Assembly (NCBI GenBank): GCA_947167635.1
Contig: CAMVIT010000003.1
Location: forward strand, 41,066 to 105,065
Direction of reading: 5' to 3'
Length of the DNA: 64,000 nt
DNA from: F23-D06 sp947167635
GTDB taxonomy: Bacteria > Bacteroidota > Bacteroidia > Bacteroidales > WCHB1-69
The position numbers were made by a program, and so were the translations under genes. Numbering within the stretch: position 1 is the first letter of the stretch; every line of letters starts with the position of its first letter. Under the pieces are notes generated by a model. That model did not search any database. It saw only the letters and a list, made by a program, of their open reading frames with translations, and was not told the DNA's origin. Shown here piece by piece: positions 17,701 to 25,288 of the stretch.

Positions 17701-20537
17701 ACAGCTTCCCTGTCTTGATGAGGGTGTTGGACTATAATCCCACCCATGTTTACGACACGGTCTTGGAAAACAATCTGCCTTTTGGCATCTACGATACTGT
17801 TTTTCAAAATGCAGGTACTTACGAAATCACACTTTCCGACCAATTCGGCTGTGACAGTGCGGTATTTGTTCACCTTACCGTCCTCTATAATGTCACCGCA
17901 GTGGATGACTCCGTCGTGTGTTTCAGCGCGTTGCCATTGACATGGAACAACACGGTGTTCCGTGCAGACATGATGGACACCCTTGCGGGTTCAAGTGTTC
18001 CCATCATAACACACCCCGGTGTGCTTACAGCCTCCAATGGGGTGGACAGCACCGTGACGATGATCCTGTACGTCAACCCGACCTATGCCGTCACCGATAC
18101 TTCGACCATCTGCGCTGACGAACTCCCCTACATCTGGAACGGGGTCACCTTCACGGAGGCGGGCACCCATAGCACCACCCTCCAGAGTGTCAGCGACTGC
18201 GACTCCATAATCGCGATGACGCTGGTGGTCAAGCCGCTCTATGCCGTCACCGACACCGCAGTCATCTGCGCTGACGAGCTCCCCTACACCTGGAACGGGG
18301 TCGCCTTCACGGAGGCGGGCACCCAAAGCGCCACCCTCCCGACCGTCTATGGCTGCGACTCCGTGGTGGCCATGACGCTGCTTGTCAACCAGACCTACTC
18401 CGTCACGGACACCGCCGTCATCTGCGCTGACGAGCTCCCCTACACCTGGAATGGCGTCACCTTCACGGAGGCGGGCATCCAGAGCGTTACCCTCCAGAGT
18501 GTCAGCGGCTGCGACTCCGTGGTGGCGATGACGCTGCTTGTCAACCCGACCTACTCCGTCACTGACACCGCGACCGTCTGCGCTGACGAGCTCCCCTACA
18601 CTTGGAACGGGGTCACCTTCACGGAGGCGGGCACCCAATATGTCACTCTTCCGACCATTGACGACTGCGACTCCGTGGTGGCCATGACACTGCTTGTCAA
18701 CCCGACCTACTCTGTTACGGATACCGCTGTCATCTGCGCCAACGAACTCCCCCTCATTTGGAACGGCGTCACCTTCACGGGGGCGGGCACTCGGAGCGCC
18801 ACCCTCCCGACCGTGGACGGCTGCGACTCCGTGGTGGCGATGACACTCGTCGTGCTGCCCATGCCCGAATTTTACGACACCCTGCATTTGGTCCAGAATC
18901 AAATGCCGTATCATTTTCTGCCTAACGACACGATACTGACGTTGAGTTCGACATTCATACAGTTCCAATACAGCCATCCTGCCGAGGGCTGCGACTCCAT
19001 CTTCCACCAGACGGTCTTCGTACACTTGAACACGACACAGCAGGTGGACACTGTGGTCTGTGCCGCATCGTTGCCGACCTCCTGGCACGGACATCTCTTT
19101 ACTGGGAACGCCTCCTTCACCGACACGCTGCAAACAGTGTTCCAAAGCGACAGCGTCGTGATGTACTCACTCACCGTCACAAACATCTCCGCTGACATCG
19201 GCAACATTGTCCATGTTGTCTGTTTCGGCGACTCCACGGGCTCCGCGTCCGCCACTGTTTCGGGCGGCAACGCGCCGTTGACCCTGCGGTGGACCAACGC
19301 GGCGAACACCCCAGTCTCTTCGACCGCCAGCCTTGGCGGCCAGCCGGCGGGATTCTATACCTTCACTGTCACCGACAACCTTGGTTGCTCCGCCTCCGAC
19401 ACGGTCACCCTCCGGAACCTGCATGCCACGATGGCACCGGGTGCGGTCTCCGAAGACCAGGACCTCTGCGAAGGCAACACGCCGGATCCCTTCCTCGGAA
19501 CCCCGGCCTCCGGAGGCGCAGACGGCCACTATCAATGGCAAATAAACCTCAACGGCACAGAGTGGGTCGCCGCGCCCGGCACAAACAACGCCCAAAACTA
19601 CACCTATCCCGATTCCGTCACGGGTTCATTCTCCCTGAGACGTGCCTGGATCAGCGCGGCATGCGGCATCGTGTTCAGCAATACCGTGACCATCAACGTG
19701 TGGATGAACCATCACGACACGGTTGAGGCCAACGTCTGCCAAGACGAACCATTCCAGGATTTCGGTTTTGACATCGGGGCCGACGAGACTGATGAGGTCG
19801 GATTGCAGACGTTCACACAGCGCCTGCCTTCCTCCCATTGCGACAGCACCCTTACCCTCCTACTGACTGTCAACCCCAAATACGAAGCCCTCATCGAAGA
19901 AAATGTTTGCGAAGGAGACGGTTATTTCTTGAACGGTTTTTCAGTGAACCATCAGGAAACCATGGGTGTGGACGAACTGACGCGCGAACTCACCTTGCAG
20001 AGCGCGTCCGGATGCGACAGCATTGTCAGACTCCACTTGTCTGTCATCGACACCTCCCTGCACATTGAGAGTTCCACCGACGATTTTTGTGAAAGACTGT
20101 CTGCAGAACTGATGGCTGTCACGGAGATGACGGATTACCTCTGGAACACTGGCGAGACATCGCAAGAGATTACCGTAACACAGCCCGGTCTCTACAGGGT
20201 GACCGCCTATCAGGGACAATGCAACAGGACGGCCTCCTACCATGTGGAGACCTGCCACACCGACCTGCACTTGCCCAATTCCATCACCCCCGTCCATAGC
20301 AGCGGCCTCAACGACTACTTCTCCATTCCCGAAATGTTCCAGCAGTCCATCCGCCGTTTCGAAATCCGCATCTACGACCGTTGGGGCGAGCTTGTCTTCC
20401 ATTCCACTGACAAGAATTTCAAGTGGAGAGGAGAGTGTAAGGGGCAAATCCAACACAACAGCATTTTCAACTACATCATCCTGTTTACAGACAAAATGGG
20501 GAATCACCAGGTGAAGGGCTCCCTCTTGGTACTATAG
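14736..20537 (+). CDS. Giant T9SS-exported surface protein with type B (CHU_C) sorting domain
   Basis: At 1933 residues this is the largest protein here. It has an N-terminal signal peptide (LFWASFLFLMLPWTMQGQ). Residues 40-1000 are Ig-like/SprB-like extracellular modules. Five 52-residue repeats (TWNGVTFTEAGT...GCDSVVAMTL) span about residues 1115-1375. An SprB-type repeat follows (VVCFGDSTGSASATVSGGNAPLTLRW). The last 90 residues are a gliding-motility-associated/CHU_C domain (FEIRIYDRWGELVFHS), the type B T9SS export signal. I chose the ATG at 14736 because it gives the signal peptide and follows the promoter. The 5' half (about 15200-17000) is visibly AT-richer, with long T runs, than the GC-rich 3' half, so the gene looks mosaic. 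Likely a surface adhesin. Confidence 0.9.
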   Translation: MLKFFIRLFWASFLFLMLPWTMQGQSFPYVVSVQTVQGLCYDDSHIIVTLTDNSGHVVQIDPETHNAVDMNSYPLSNVQYYYQNVTAGTTLQYSYSNDIIVPAGTYLVGVVANIPGANGVWTNVDVPYGNVAVTTQYNHLEAMVLDLANANDLGHERCGMHPSLSCVACGRIQLKLVNGRFPYHVVILDEQNDTVRDVTYSQRVQSGSNASYADFRDYYTFDSMAVGNYTIFISDACNYSVRLSAIIPDVSPWGYEFYFNPNKKCEESDNILFFAFSVRNSGTTGSLKNYMHPYLSNTMQYCFVHSGQDTTAWRQMQFNDSYDGGGWIYIYDTLESGLRVCEIMDDTLQFLIKDMCLDSVFVTKWHIVSGFFLKDSMRIVPYNGIETPDTCSIHVSNGISTQSYLFYGNINNSSGWNVSYSDRVITVASRYYGCPLFFNAWSLPDSTLLAHGESNDFNGFGVPISIAADTTLSVHIAISDVHDCVLAEFDTTLTFQTSQAEDIDYWWECGHYDTPNNWFVCCENRYMWLQEHLVEADSFRRNMTLHLIESPLYNRFNFTAVRQDGVWTVNNDDPNNTSTSVEFSYEDGWRATIRDAECLSPGRYVFEIHNDCGDTIISYQWNGYYTDSTFLVSTPQYNAYQVCDQFVIPTNDVSIVRNYYYIYPDIDNNVPQIQTSQPRYYFTVRGHSNNVFFYVESYEPYIILSQPGVYSIDLTTNAGSDCSRLFYSDTVSFTQTFLKFDFANAYICDVSSSTGMVLAQAINGNKPYTFNLYDQWNATGNVIATSDTGFFNNVPMMAGQHLSVLVTDSCNNSFSVNLTASALTQENLIMSVGDSIHCEGDTLHLEAKQFPFPTSYQWTGPNGFSDTSRVIDVHIPYGSESGWYRVDITNSLCGNTLSDSIYITVTPAPRVTILGDTIVCPDRQIILDFIPHGTGTVNFDILHSDNNLRTHYSVAAGDTVQQSLQILSNIVFWADSIFDEACAYHSFIDSFPVLMRVLDYNPTHVYDTVLENNLPFGIYDTVFQNAGTYEITLSDQFGCDSAVFVHLTVLYNVTAVDDSVVCFSALPLTWNNTVFRADMMDTLAGSSVPIITHPGVLTASNGVDSTVTMILYVNPTYAVTDTSTICADELPYIWNGVTFTEAGTHSTTLQSVSDCDSIIAMTLVVKPLYAVTDTAVICADELPYTWNGVAFTEAGTQSATLPTVYGCDSVVAMTLLVNQTYSVTDTAVICADELPYTWNGVTFTEAGIQSVTLQSVSGCDSVVAMTLLVNPTYSVTDTATVCADELPYTWNGVTFTEAGTQYVTLPTIDDCDSVVAMTLLVNPTYSVTDTAVICANELPLIWNGVTFTGAGTRSATLPTVDGCDSVVAMTLVVLPMPEFYDTLHLVQNQMPYHFLPNDTILTLSSTFIQFQYSHPAEGCDSIFHQTVFVHLNTTQQVDTVVCAASLPTSWHGHLFTGNASFTDTLQTVFQSDSVVMYSLTVTNISADIGNIVHVVCFGDSTGSASATVSGGNAPLTLRWTNAANTPVSSTASLGGQPAGFYTFTVTDNLGCSASDTVTLRNLHATMAPGAVSEDQDLCEGNTPDPFLGTPASGGADGHYQWQINLNGTEWVAAPGTNNAQNYTYPDSVTGSFSLRRAWISAACGIVFSNTVTINVWMNHHDTVEANVCQDEPFQDFGFDIGADETDEVGLQTFTQRLPSSHCDSTLTLLLTVNPKYEALIEENVCEGDGYFLNGFSVNHQETMGVDELTRELTLQSASGCDSIVRLHLSVIDTSLHIESSTDDFCERLSAELMAVTEMTDYLWNTGETSQEITVTQPGLYRVTAYQGQCNRTASYHVETCHTDLHLPNSITPVHSSGLNDYFSIPEMFQQSIRRFEIRIYDRWGELVFHSTDKNFKWRGECKGQIQHNSIFNYIILFTDKMGNHQVKGSLLVL
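18081..18860 (+). repeat. Five in-frame 156-bp tandem repeats
   Basis: Starts recur every 156 bases (for example 18085 and 18241, with a third copy in phase at 18401), encoding 52-residue modules with the core CADELPYTWNGVTFTEAG. A diverged sixth module precedes them (about 17890-18080). The period is an exact multiple of three, so copy-number change by recombination would keep the frame. Confidence 0.9.
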
Positions 20538-20568
20538 GCGGAGACGTTGCGTATGACGGCTTTAGGAT

Positions 20569-20607
20569 AAAAAAAAGCAAAACAAGGAAGACCCTGTTTT
20601 GCTTTTT
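20569..20607. terminator. Bidirectional terminator between convergent genes
   Basis: A 13-bp perfect stem (AAAAAGCAAAACA/TGTTTTGCTTTTT) with A and T runs at its base serves both the rightward surface-protein gene and the leftward GlsB-like gene. Confidence 0.85.
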
Positions 20608-20634
20608 ATGTTCTCATTCCTGTATAAAGGCCTG

Positions 20635-20883
20635 TTATTTCTTTTTCAACAGAGAAATAACCAACAGGAGCAGGCATGCGCCGATGACGCCGACGATGAT
20701 TTGCCAAACAATGCCACCGCCGGTGTTGACATGCAACAGGTTCATGACAAAGCTGCCGATGAAGCTGCCGATAACGCCAATGATGATGTTCCACAGCAGT
20801 CCGAAGCCGCCGCCACGCATGATGTTGCCGGCCAACCAGCCTATCACTGCGCCTAATACTAAGGAAATAATAATACCAACCAT
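20635..20883 (-). CDS. GlsB/YeaQ/YmgE family stress-associated membrane protein
   Basis: The 82-residue, very hydrophobic protein belongs to the transglycosylase-associated (GlsB/YeaQ/YmgE) family. It has three transmembrane segments and the glycine-rich pattern IIGWLAGNIMRGGGFG and IIGVIGSFIGSFV. Members are general-stress inner-membrane proteins with no settled biochemical role. It is a single gene with its own promoter at 20921-20928 and a shared terminator. Confidence 0.92.
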   Translation of the reverse strand: MVGIIISLVLGAVIGWLAGNIMRGGGFGLLWNIIIGVIGSFIGSFVMNLLHVNTGGGIVWQIIVGVIGACLLLLVISLLKKK

Positions 20884-20920
20884 AATTTTAATGTTTTGGA
20901 TTAATGATGAATTGAACGCG

Positions 20921-20928
20921 CAAACTTA
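20921..20928 (-). promoter_or_regulatory. Bacteroidetes -7 promoter element
   Basis: On the minus strand this reads TAAGTTTG (TAnnTTTG), 38 bases before the GlsB-like ATG. Confidence 0.6.
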
Positions 20929-20970
20929 CTAAATTTTTGCCCACGATGCACTGTTTTGGCGATTTTTTTT

Positions 20971-21747
20971 CTAACACTGACAATCCAACACGGGAAATCG
21001 CTTTCTCAAAGGGGTGAGAAGATGAAGGGGCAATGTGCCCACAAGGATCTGCTCGCAATCGGGGCGGGCGGCGGCCAGCATGTTTCCTTCGGGATCGAAT
21101 AGGGCAGTGCCGCCACGATGTTCGTGCCCGTTGCCATCACGACCGATGCGGTTGACCACGGCCACATACGCCTGGTTTTCGATGGCGCGGGCGGCGGCCA
21201 ACTTCAACAACGCTTCCTCGCGCGGTGCCGGGAAATTGGCGGCATACAACAAGAGATCATAATCAGGTCTCCCCTCAGTACGGCGGTTGCGACTCCATTC
21301 CGGAAAACGCACGTCGAAGCAGATCAAAGGCAGAAAACGGTATCCAAAAGCCTCCACGACAGTGCGCTGCTCACCTGGCGTACACTGCTCGCGCTCCTCG
21401 CCAAAGAAGAGATGACGCTTGTCGTAAGTGCCACGCACACCTTCGGGCGAGATCCAGAAGAGGCGGTTGAAAAGGCGCGAACCCTCCAGCACGGGCAGGG
21501 TGGCCACCAGATGACATTTGTACTGCAGGGCGATCTTCTGGAGGAAAGCGCGCGACTTGCCGCCATCAGACAGGGCGTATTGCCGCATGTCTGGACCGAA
21601 ACCGCAGGAAAACATCTCGGGAAAGACCAACAAATCCACCTGACGGGACAGTTGCTGTTGCAACAGCGCCTCATAGTGAAGGAGATTCTCCTCCACCGCA
21701 CCAGGTCTAATGTCCGACTGCACCAATCCTAAAGTCACCATATTCAA
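20971..21747 (-). CDS. Nitrilase-superfamily omega-amidase-like hydrolase
   Basis: The 258-residue carbon-nitrogen hydrolase has the E-K-C triad of the nitrilase fold: E44 in VFPEMF, K110 in YDKRHLF and C143 in LICFDVRFPEW. The last motif and the overall length match YafV/Nit2-type omega-amidases, which hydrolyse alpha-ketoglutaramate or alpha-ketosuccinamate. Substrate specificity is inferred from family resemblance. The start could be either of two nearby ATGs (residue 1 or 3). It is alone between convergent and tRNA genes. Confidence 0.88.
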   Translation of the reverse strand: MNMVTLGLVQSDIRPGAVEENLLHYEALLQQQLSRQVDLLVFPEMFSCGFGPDMRQYALSDGGKSRAFLQKIALQYKCHLVATLPVLEGSRLFNRLFWISPEGVRGTYDKRHLFFGEEREQCTPGEQRTVVEAFGYRFLPLICFDVRFPEWSRNRRTEGRPDYDLLLYAANFPAPREEALLKLAAARAIENQAYVAVVNRIGRDGNGHEHRGGTALFDPEGNMLAAARPDCEQILVGTLPLHLLTPLRKRFPVLDCQC

Positions 21748-21787
21748 AGACTGATTTACAAATCACCATTCATTGATCATCAAATAC

Positions 21788-21814
21788 AAAAAAAAACCCC
21801 GATTTCGTCGGGGC
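21788..21814 (-). terminator. Rho-independent terminator of tRNA-Phe
   Basis: On the minus strand CCCCGA-CGAAA-TCGGGG is followed by nine T, five bases after the tRNA 3' end. Confidence 0.9.
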
Positions 21815-21818
21815 TTTG

Positions 21819-21891
<73 letters not shown>

Positions 21892-21909
21892 ATCTCAGTT
21901 TTGAGGCTG

Positions 21910-21917
21910 CAAAAATA
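21910..21917 (-). promoter_or_regulatory. Bacteroidetes -7 promoter element for tRNA-Phe
   Basis: On the minus strand this reads TATTTTTG (TAnnTTTG), 18 bases before the tRNA 5' end. Confidence 0.65.
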
Positions 21918-22011
21918 CACTTTTTTTTTAAATTCAACTATCTCGTATTAATTTTTTTAAATCATTGATTATTAATAGGATTTATTCAAAAAAGTGTTTG
22001 TTGCATCTTTT

Positions 22012-23727
22012 TTACCGAGCGATAAGATCCGTTTTTTCCAGAAATTCTGTACAATCTTCAAAGGTGGCGAAGGTGTGCTCCTTCGGGACTACAGCGGGGA
22101 TGACGTTCATCTTGGTAAGCATATACATAGGCTGCGGCTGGATGATGGTCATCAATACGATGATGCCCTTGGCCTGCAAGTCCTTGATGGCCGTCTCCAT
22201 CGCATAGAGGCCAGACTGATCCATAAAACTGACTAAGCGCATCCGGATAATCACAATCTTGACATTGTCGGGCACATCGTGCATCACCTCTTGGAAACGG
22301 GTGATGGAGCCGAAGAAGATGGGTCCGTTGAGGCGCTGGATGTAGATCTGGTGCTTGGTCTCTTCCGAAAGTCCGTGCTCGTCTTTCCATGGCAACTCCT
22401 TGTCGAACTGGTTGATTTCGCCCGACTGGTAGCCGCTCTCCACCAGGTCGCTGGCGCGTTTCATAAAGAGCACGCAGGCGATGATCATTCCGATACCCAC
22501 GGCGATAAGCAAATCCACGAAGACGGTGAGCAGCAACACGGTGACGAGCACCACGGCGTCGGCGCGCGGGATGTTGGGCAGGTCTTTCAGCCCCTTGAAG
22601 TCGATGATGCCGACCCCCACGGTGATGAGGATGCCCGACAGCACGGAGAGCGGCACATATTTGACAAAACGGCCAAGTCCGAGCAGGATGGCGAGCAGGA
22701 AGAGGGCATGGACGATGCCCGACAGACGGGTGCGCCCGCCGCTTTTCACGTTGACCACCGTGCGCATCGTGGCGCCCGCGCCGCCAATGCCCGCGAACAG
22801 ACCCGCAAACATATTGCCGATACCCTGACCGATCAATTCCTTGTTGCTGTTATGTTTGGTCTTGGTGATGTTGTCGGCCACCACGGAGGTGAGCAGTGTG
22901 TCGATGGAACCGAGACCCGCCAAGGTGAGTGCCGGGATGACGGCCGCCTTCAAGACCGCGCCCCACTGGATGCCCGCCAAGGAGACCTTCGTGAAAACAG
23001 GAAGCGGAAAGCCGGACGGTATCTCCCCGATGGTCAGGTTGGAGTTGAAATCCTTGACAAACAAGGATATGACGGTCACCACAATCAATGCCACCAAGGT
23101 GGCGGGTACCTTCTTCGTAATCAGCGGAAAAAGGTAGATGATGGCGATGGTGGCCAGCCCGAAAATCAAAGCGTACAGGTCGAAGCCCCCGATGCGAGAC
23201 GGGAACTGCGTGATCATATCCACGATGAGCACCGGCGACTTCATCCCGAACAGCGGATAGATCTGCTGCAGGATGATGATGATGCCGATACCGCTCATAA
23301 AGCCCGACAGGACAGGGTAGGGGATGTAGCGGATGTATTTGCCAATTTTCAGGATGCCGAAGAGGATCTGGAAAACGCCGCAGAGCATTCCCGCCACCGA
23401 CATGGTGACGAGCACCGTTTCGATGGAGTGGGCGCCCCCCGCCGACCAGATGCCGGAGATGAGCGTGGCGGTGATGACTGTCATCGGTCCCGTGGGGCCG
23501 CTGATTTGCGACGGCGTGCCCCCGAACAGGGAGGCGAAAAATCCGACCATAATGGCGCCCACCAAGCCCGCCAAGGCTCCGATGGCCCCGATGTTGGGGA
23601 TGTCTTGCACGTCAATCACGCCAAAGGCCTGGATACCGAAAGCCAAAGCCAATGGCAAAGCCACAATGCCGGCGGTGATGCCGCCAAAAATGTCCCCTTT
23701 CAAATTAGTAAATTGTCTTTTTTCCAT
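22012..23727 (-). CDS. SulP family inorganic anion transporter with STAS domain
   Basis: The 571-residue inner-membrane protein belongs to SLC26/SulP. About 10-14 hydrophobic segments span residues 20-430. Diagnostic blocks include GGTPSQISGPTGPMTVI and the glycine-rich GIGNMFAGLFAGIGGAGATM. The C-terminal STAS domain (about 440-560) carries the IIRMRLVSFMDQSGLYAM strand-helix typical of anti-sigma-antagonist folds. Family members carry sulfate, bicarbonate or other anions, usually with sodium or protons. The substrate cannot be read from the sequence. It is monocistronic, with an AT-rich upstream region. Confidence 0.92.
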   Translation of the reverse strand: MEKRQFTNLKGDIFGGITAGIVALPLALAFGIQAFGVIDVQDIPNIGAIGALAGLVGAIMVGFFASLFGGTPSQISGPTGPMTVITATLISGIWSAGGAHSIETVLVTMSVAGMLCGVFQILFGILKIGKYIRYIPYPVLSGFMSGIGIIIILQQIYPLFGMKSPVLIVDMITQFPSRIGGFDLYALIFGLATIAIIYLFPLITKKVPATLVALIVVTVISLFVKDFNSNLTIGEIPSGFPLPVFTKVSLAGIQWGAVLKAAVIPALTLAGLGSIDTLLTSVVADNITKTKHNSNKELIGQGIGNMFAGLFAGIGGAGATMRTVVNVKSGGRTRLSGIVHALFLLAILLGLGRFVKYVPLSVLSGILITVGVGIIDFKGLKDLPNIPRADAVVLVTVLLLTVFVDLLIAVGIGMIIACVLFMKRASDLVESGYQSGEINQFDKELPWKDEHGLSEETKHQIYIQRLNGPIFFGSITRFQEVMHDVPDNVKIVIIRMRLVSFMDQSGLYAMETAIKDLQAKGIIVLMTIIQPQPMYMLTKMNVIPAVVPKEHTFATFEDCTEFLEKTDLIAR

Positions 23728-24004
23728 GATTATAATAATGTTTAGTCTATGACAAAATTTGAAATTTTTAATATAAATTATTTATATTCAATAAGTTATT
23801 AACAAATTTTGTTGGTAACATTTTTGTTTTATTCTTGATAAAATGATTGATATCCAATATTTTATAAGGAAAACCACATTTTTTTCTTCCATGAGTATCT
23901 ATTACGGCAGCAAAAATAACGAATTATCCGACATCTTGAGCTTCTTTTTAAAAAAACATCAAGCTATTGCGCATCAAGCTTATATCGTTGTTTATCATGG
24001 TTCA

Positions 24005-24041
24005 GCATCTTTTTTTTGATTTGGGCGTGCCGGCGCGGCGG
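24005..24041 (+). repeat. Dispersed GGGCGTGCC element, short copy
   Basis: The block GCATC, a T run, ATTTGGGCGTGCCGGCGCGG matches 63597-63633 almost base for base. This copy lacks the distant complementary arm found in the other copy. Confidence 0.8.
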
Positions 24042-24103
24042 CGAAGCGAGCAACCCACAACCTCGTCTCTTTGTCCGCACACCCGTGCGGACACCCCATA
24101 ACT

Positions 24104-24126
24104 CCCCTTCTGATTTTCAGAAGGGG
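24104..24126. repeat. Perfect 10-bp hairpin
   Basis: CCCCTTCTGA and TCAGAAGGGG are separated by TTT. There is no T run after it, so it is not a convincing terminator. Confidence 0.75.
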
Positions 24127-24336
24127 TGGCCGTAGGTCGGGGTAGTTAATATATAGATTTATAATACCTTATAAAAGAAACAACCACTATTAACAGCAGC
24201 AGAATCAAAGACCTCTATGTCCAGAATCTCCCCCGTGAACAGAAATTTGTCGGGTTATTATCGCATGAACCGCAATGCGGACAACAAGGATGGCCTAACG
24301 GCCAATCTCTCATATATCTACCCCGCCCTTCGGGCA

Positions 24337-24366
24337 CCCCTTCTTCAAAAAGAAGGGGAGTTTTTT
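24337..24366 (+). repeat. Perfect 9-bp hairpin followed by a T run
   Basis: CCCCTTCTT and AAGAAGGGG are separated by CAAA and followed by AGTTTTTT. It looks like a plus-strand terminator, but no gene precedes it. It shares its CCCCTTCT arm with the hairpin at 24104, so both may derive from one repeat family. Confidence 0.7.
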
Positions 24367-24447
24367 GGGTGCAGCACCCAAGGTGCCGCGAACACTAAAA
24401 GCGATGGAGTCCACGTCGTTATAGGTTTCCTATGGTCAACTACCTTA

Positions 24448-25194
24448 TCATTGCCAAAACAATTCGTGCGTGGCGACCACGAGGCATCCATACAGTCCGG
24501 CGGTTTCAGTGCGCAGGCGTCGGTTGCCCAATTTCACCTCTGTATAGCCTGCTTCGCGGGCTAAAGCGATTTCCCTTTCACTGAAGTCACCTTCGGGCCC
24601 GATGAGCAACACCACCTTGTCAGTGGAAAATGTTTCGGCGGCAAACTGGCGGGTGTTTTTGTCGTCGCACCAGGCGATATAGCGGTTGGCGACCCAATCG
24701 CGTTGCTGTTCCATGAAGCCGGTGAAAGGGAGCACCTCCATCGTGGGCAGCCAGGTGGTCTGGCACTGCTTGAGGGCGGATACGGCCACGCGGCGCAGGC
24801 GGTCCAAATTGACGCGCGGGCGCTCCGAGTGGTCGCAAATCAGGAAGGTGATGGCCTCTACGCCAATTTCCACGCTCTTTTCGACAAACCACTCGATGCG
24901 GTCAGCGTTCTTGGTGGGGGCGATGGCAATGTGAAGATGCAACTTCCGTGTGCCCACCTCTTCCTTCACCTCCTTGATTTCCAGCACGCACGCCTTGGGG
25001 TCGGCGACCATGACAATGGCCCTCGCCTCCCGTCCATGGCCGTCGGTGAGAAAAACCTCGTCACCCTCTCGGTGGCGCAGCGCCCGACAACAATGTTCCG
25101 ATTCCTCGGCACTGAGCTTGATTGTCGGTTGTGACAAGTCGGGATGGTAAAAGTATTGGTTGAAAACAGTTGGCTTTGTATCTTTGTTTTTCAT
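24448..25194 (-). CDS. rsmE: 16S rRNA (uracil1498-N3)-methyltransferase
   Basis: RsmE methylates U1498 of 16S rRNA. The 248-residue protein has an N-terminal PUA-like domain (EESEHCCRALRHREGDEV) and a C-terminal SPOUT knot with VVLLIGPEGDFSEREI, LGNRRLRTETAG and a C-terminal helix. Its C-terminal GNRxLRTETA motif is diagnostic. The ATG at 25194 gives the expected length. It is alone, with repeat-rich DNA downstream. Confidence 0.95.
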   Translation of the reverse strand: MKNKDTKPTVFNQYFYHPDLSQPTIKLSAEESEHCCRALRHREGDEVFLTDGHGREARAIVMVADPKACVLEIKEVKEEVGTRKLHLHIAIAPTKNADRIEWFVEKSVEIGVEAITFLICDHSERPRVNLDRLRRVAVSALKQCQTTWLPTMEVLPFTGFMEQQRDWVANRYIAWCDDKNTRQFAAETFSTDKVVLLIGPEGDFSEREIALAREAGYTEVKLGNRRLRTETAGLYGCLVVATHELFWQ

Positions 25195-25288
25195 TACGCG
25201 AGTATGGTTTTTTGAAATACACTTTCTTTTCCGCTATGGTTTCTTTCGAAACCACACATCCAGAGTTTATGCTGTGAAAATGTATAAA

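Larger units (their letters stand above)
23728..24447. other. Gene-free 720-base interval with repeat fragments and hairpins
   Basis: Bases 23740-23990 are very AT-rich and should hold the leftward SulP promoter, though I see no perfect TAnnTTTG there. Bases 24005-24041 match the repeat at 63597-63633. Perfect hairpins follow at 24104-24126 and 24337-24358, and GGGTGCAGCACCC lies just beyond. An open frame on the plus strand (24217-24564) runs antisense into rsmE and is not credible. Confidence 0.75.

Noticed and set aside
24217..24564. Open frame of 115 codons running into rsmE antisense
   Set aside because: The frame crosses repeat hairpins and then follows the antisense strand of rsmE; its GCSTQGAANTKS stretch comes from a palindromic repeat.
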